A model generated the notes under the pieces. That model searched no databases. It was not told the origin of the DNA and worked only from the letters and a program-made list of their open reading frames with translations. The position numbers and the translations under genes are program-made. A stretch of DNA of 64,000 bases from Calothrix sp. PCC 7716 (GTDB lineage Bacteria > Cyanobacteriota > Cyanobacteriia > Cyanobacteriales > Nostocaceae): NCBI RefSeq assembly GCF_019977735.1, contig NZ_AP025018.1:5460580-5524579 (forward strand), given 5' to 3'. Shown piece by piece: positions 62,968 through 64,000 of this stretch; position 1 is the first letter of the stretch, and each line of letters starts with the position of its first letter.

Positions 62968-63891
62968 CTATTGCCGTCCCTCTCTAAACGCAGGAGTTAC
63001 AGCAAAATTCATTCGTGCCATACTAGAAGGTGCCAACTTAACTAAACGAGACTGACTGTTTTTATCAATCCTGTATAAATTCGGCGCCTGAATATAACCA
63101 GGTAAACTAGTTAAATCTAAAGTGCCAGTGCGATTACCAGCAATCACATTCGCTACTGAAAAAATTCCATTAGCATCAGTAATAATACGGTTGCCATCAT
63201 CCATATAAATTACAGCATTAGGAATACCCGGTTCATTTTTTTGTTGTTCACCATCAAAGTTTTTGTCAACAAATACCCGTCCAATCAAAGTTCCACAATC
63301 AGAAATAAGACCAGAACGAATTTTTAATTGATGACTAGCAGTATTACTCCTTGCACTACCAGCAGTTGCAACCGCTAAATTTCTACCATTACCACGCATC
63401 CCATCTGGAGTAACCGTAGCAGCATAGATAATATTTAATGTACCAGTAGGCGCCAGACTTCCAGCATAAGTCACATTAAAACTACCCTGCGTAGATTTGG
63501 TAACAGATACAGGAACTTGAGACGTAGTGTTATTATTAGATAAAGATGCTTGCAAAGATTTAGATTCCAACACCAAACCCAACGGCAACTTATCAGTTAG
63601 CGTTATATTCGATGCATTGACATTGCCAACATTGCGAATCGTAATACGGTAAAGTACGGTATCACCAGGTTTGACGACAACTTTATCCGCAGCTTTAGCA
63701 ATTTGCAACACTGCTACCTCTGTACTGAATACCGCACGATTAGTAACTTGATTTGTCAGATTATCACCTCCAAAAAAAGCTCTATTTTCAATTTCGTTTG
63801 CAGCAACAGGTTGTAACAAAGTTGTAATCCCAGGAAGCATCATTAATGATACAAAAGAACTACGCCAGAATTGGTTAATAATAAATCTCAT
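62968..63891 (-). CDS. Exported DUF11/SdrD-B-like surface protein
   Basis: The 307-residue protein has a signal peptide (SFVSLMMLPGITTLLQPVAA). A DUF11 domain spans about 55-185 (AADKVVVKPGDTVLYRITIR, NASNITLTDKLPLGLVLES). An SdrD-B-like carboxypeptidase-regulatory domain follows at about 200-270 (TLIGRVFVDKNFDGEQQKNE, PGIPNAVIYMDDGNRII), then a short C-terminal tail. It is the first gene of the operon within this window; its promoter lies upstream of 63891, where no other gene is visible up to the end. Confidence 0.82.
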   Translation of the reverse strand: MRFIINQFWRSSFVSLMMLPGITTLLQPVAANEIENRAFFGGDNLTNQVTNRAVFSTEVAVLQIAKAADKVVVKPGDTVLYRITIRNVGNVNASNITLTDKLPLGLVLESKSLQASLSNNNTTSQVPVSVTKSTQGSFNVTYAGSLAPTGTLNIIYAATVTPDGMRGNGRNLAVATAGSARSNTASHQLKIRSGLISDCGTLIGRVFVDKNFDGEQQKNEPGIPNAVIYMDDGNRIITDANGIFSVANVIAGNRTGTLDLTSLPGYIQAPNLYRIDKNSQSRLVKLAPSSMARMNFAVTPAFREGRQ

Positions 63892-64000
63892 ATAAATAGA
63901 GTAGTTGCGAGAAAATAAGCGATGTTACTTTTTTTGATACTCACATCACTTATTGACTTTTATTCTTTTTTGAAAGGTAAATGCTGTTAAAATGCGGCGG

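Overview
The window looks like a chromosomal segment of a filamentous cyanobacterium, most likely of the Nostocales (Calothrix/Rivularia/Tolypothrix-like). The evidence is psaC and a stand-alone psaJ, the carotenoid genes crtH and crtW, a cyaB1-type GAF-GAF-PAS adenylate cyclase, minCDE with a cyanobacterial-style long MinC, a Nif11 peptide, heptanucleotide tandem repeats of the STRR type, and many small dispersed palindromes in an AT-rich background. The genus assignment is inference.

Layout. 1-5.6 kb: end of a Mn-catalase, a GHL10 glycosidase-like exported protein, two membrane proteins, KptA and a Nif11 peptide. 5.7-7.9 kb: osmoprotectant-type ABC permease and binding lipoprotein with a CheY-like regulator between them. 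8-11.7 kb: a VapC-like toxin pair, small conserved proteins, YggT and upp. 12-16 kb: crtH, purT, a macrodomain protein and an orphan HigA-like antitoxin. 16.5-20 kb: a PD-(D/E)XK-like/TPR fusion and an HlyD-type adaptor. 20.4-30.6 kb: signalling genes (cyaB1, a double-kinase hybrid sensor, CheR-PAS and a dead kinase), plus a ynfA gene split by about 475 bp. 31-34 kb: psaJ and minC-minD-minE. 34-43 kb: an OtnK-like kinase, then an accessory cluster of a giant HEAT protein (frameshifted), an AAA ATPase plus HNH nuclease pair resembling Septu/PtuAB, and small membrane proteins. 43.4-47.8 kb: crtW, gene debris, a DUF4258/YgiT pair and glmS. 48-53.4 kb: a 5'-truncated TPR-CHAT protein, toxin-like scraps and a GH2 glycosidase. 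53.5-56.4 kb: NrtA/NrtB-like ABC genes and psaC. 56.6-63.9 kb: a three-gene surface-protein operon with DUF11 domains.

The strongest genome-scale signal is in composition. The hexamer GGCGCC occurs about 130 times (about 4 expected), while the usual cyanobacterial HIP1 octamer GCGATCGC is absent and the tetramer GATC is almost eliminated (7 seen, roughly 200 expected). A different highly iterated palindrome seems to stand in for HIP1 in a GATC-avoiding genome. CGCGCG is also enriched (about 30).

A second theme is repeat traffic and gene decay. At least eight families of short palindromic intergenic repeats recur, one nested inside another. Three repeat types have entered the reading frame of the large outer-membrane protein gene (59382-62966) without breaking it. 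Several genes are broken: ynfA, the HEAT protein, a DUF6888 gene, a histidine kinase, the CHAT protein and debris at 44.7-45.2 kb. All counts and pairings were made by eye.
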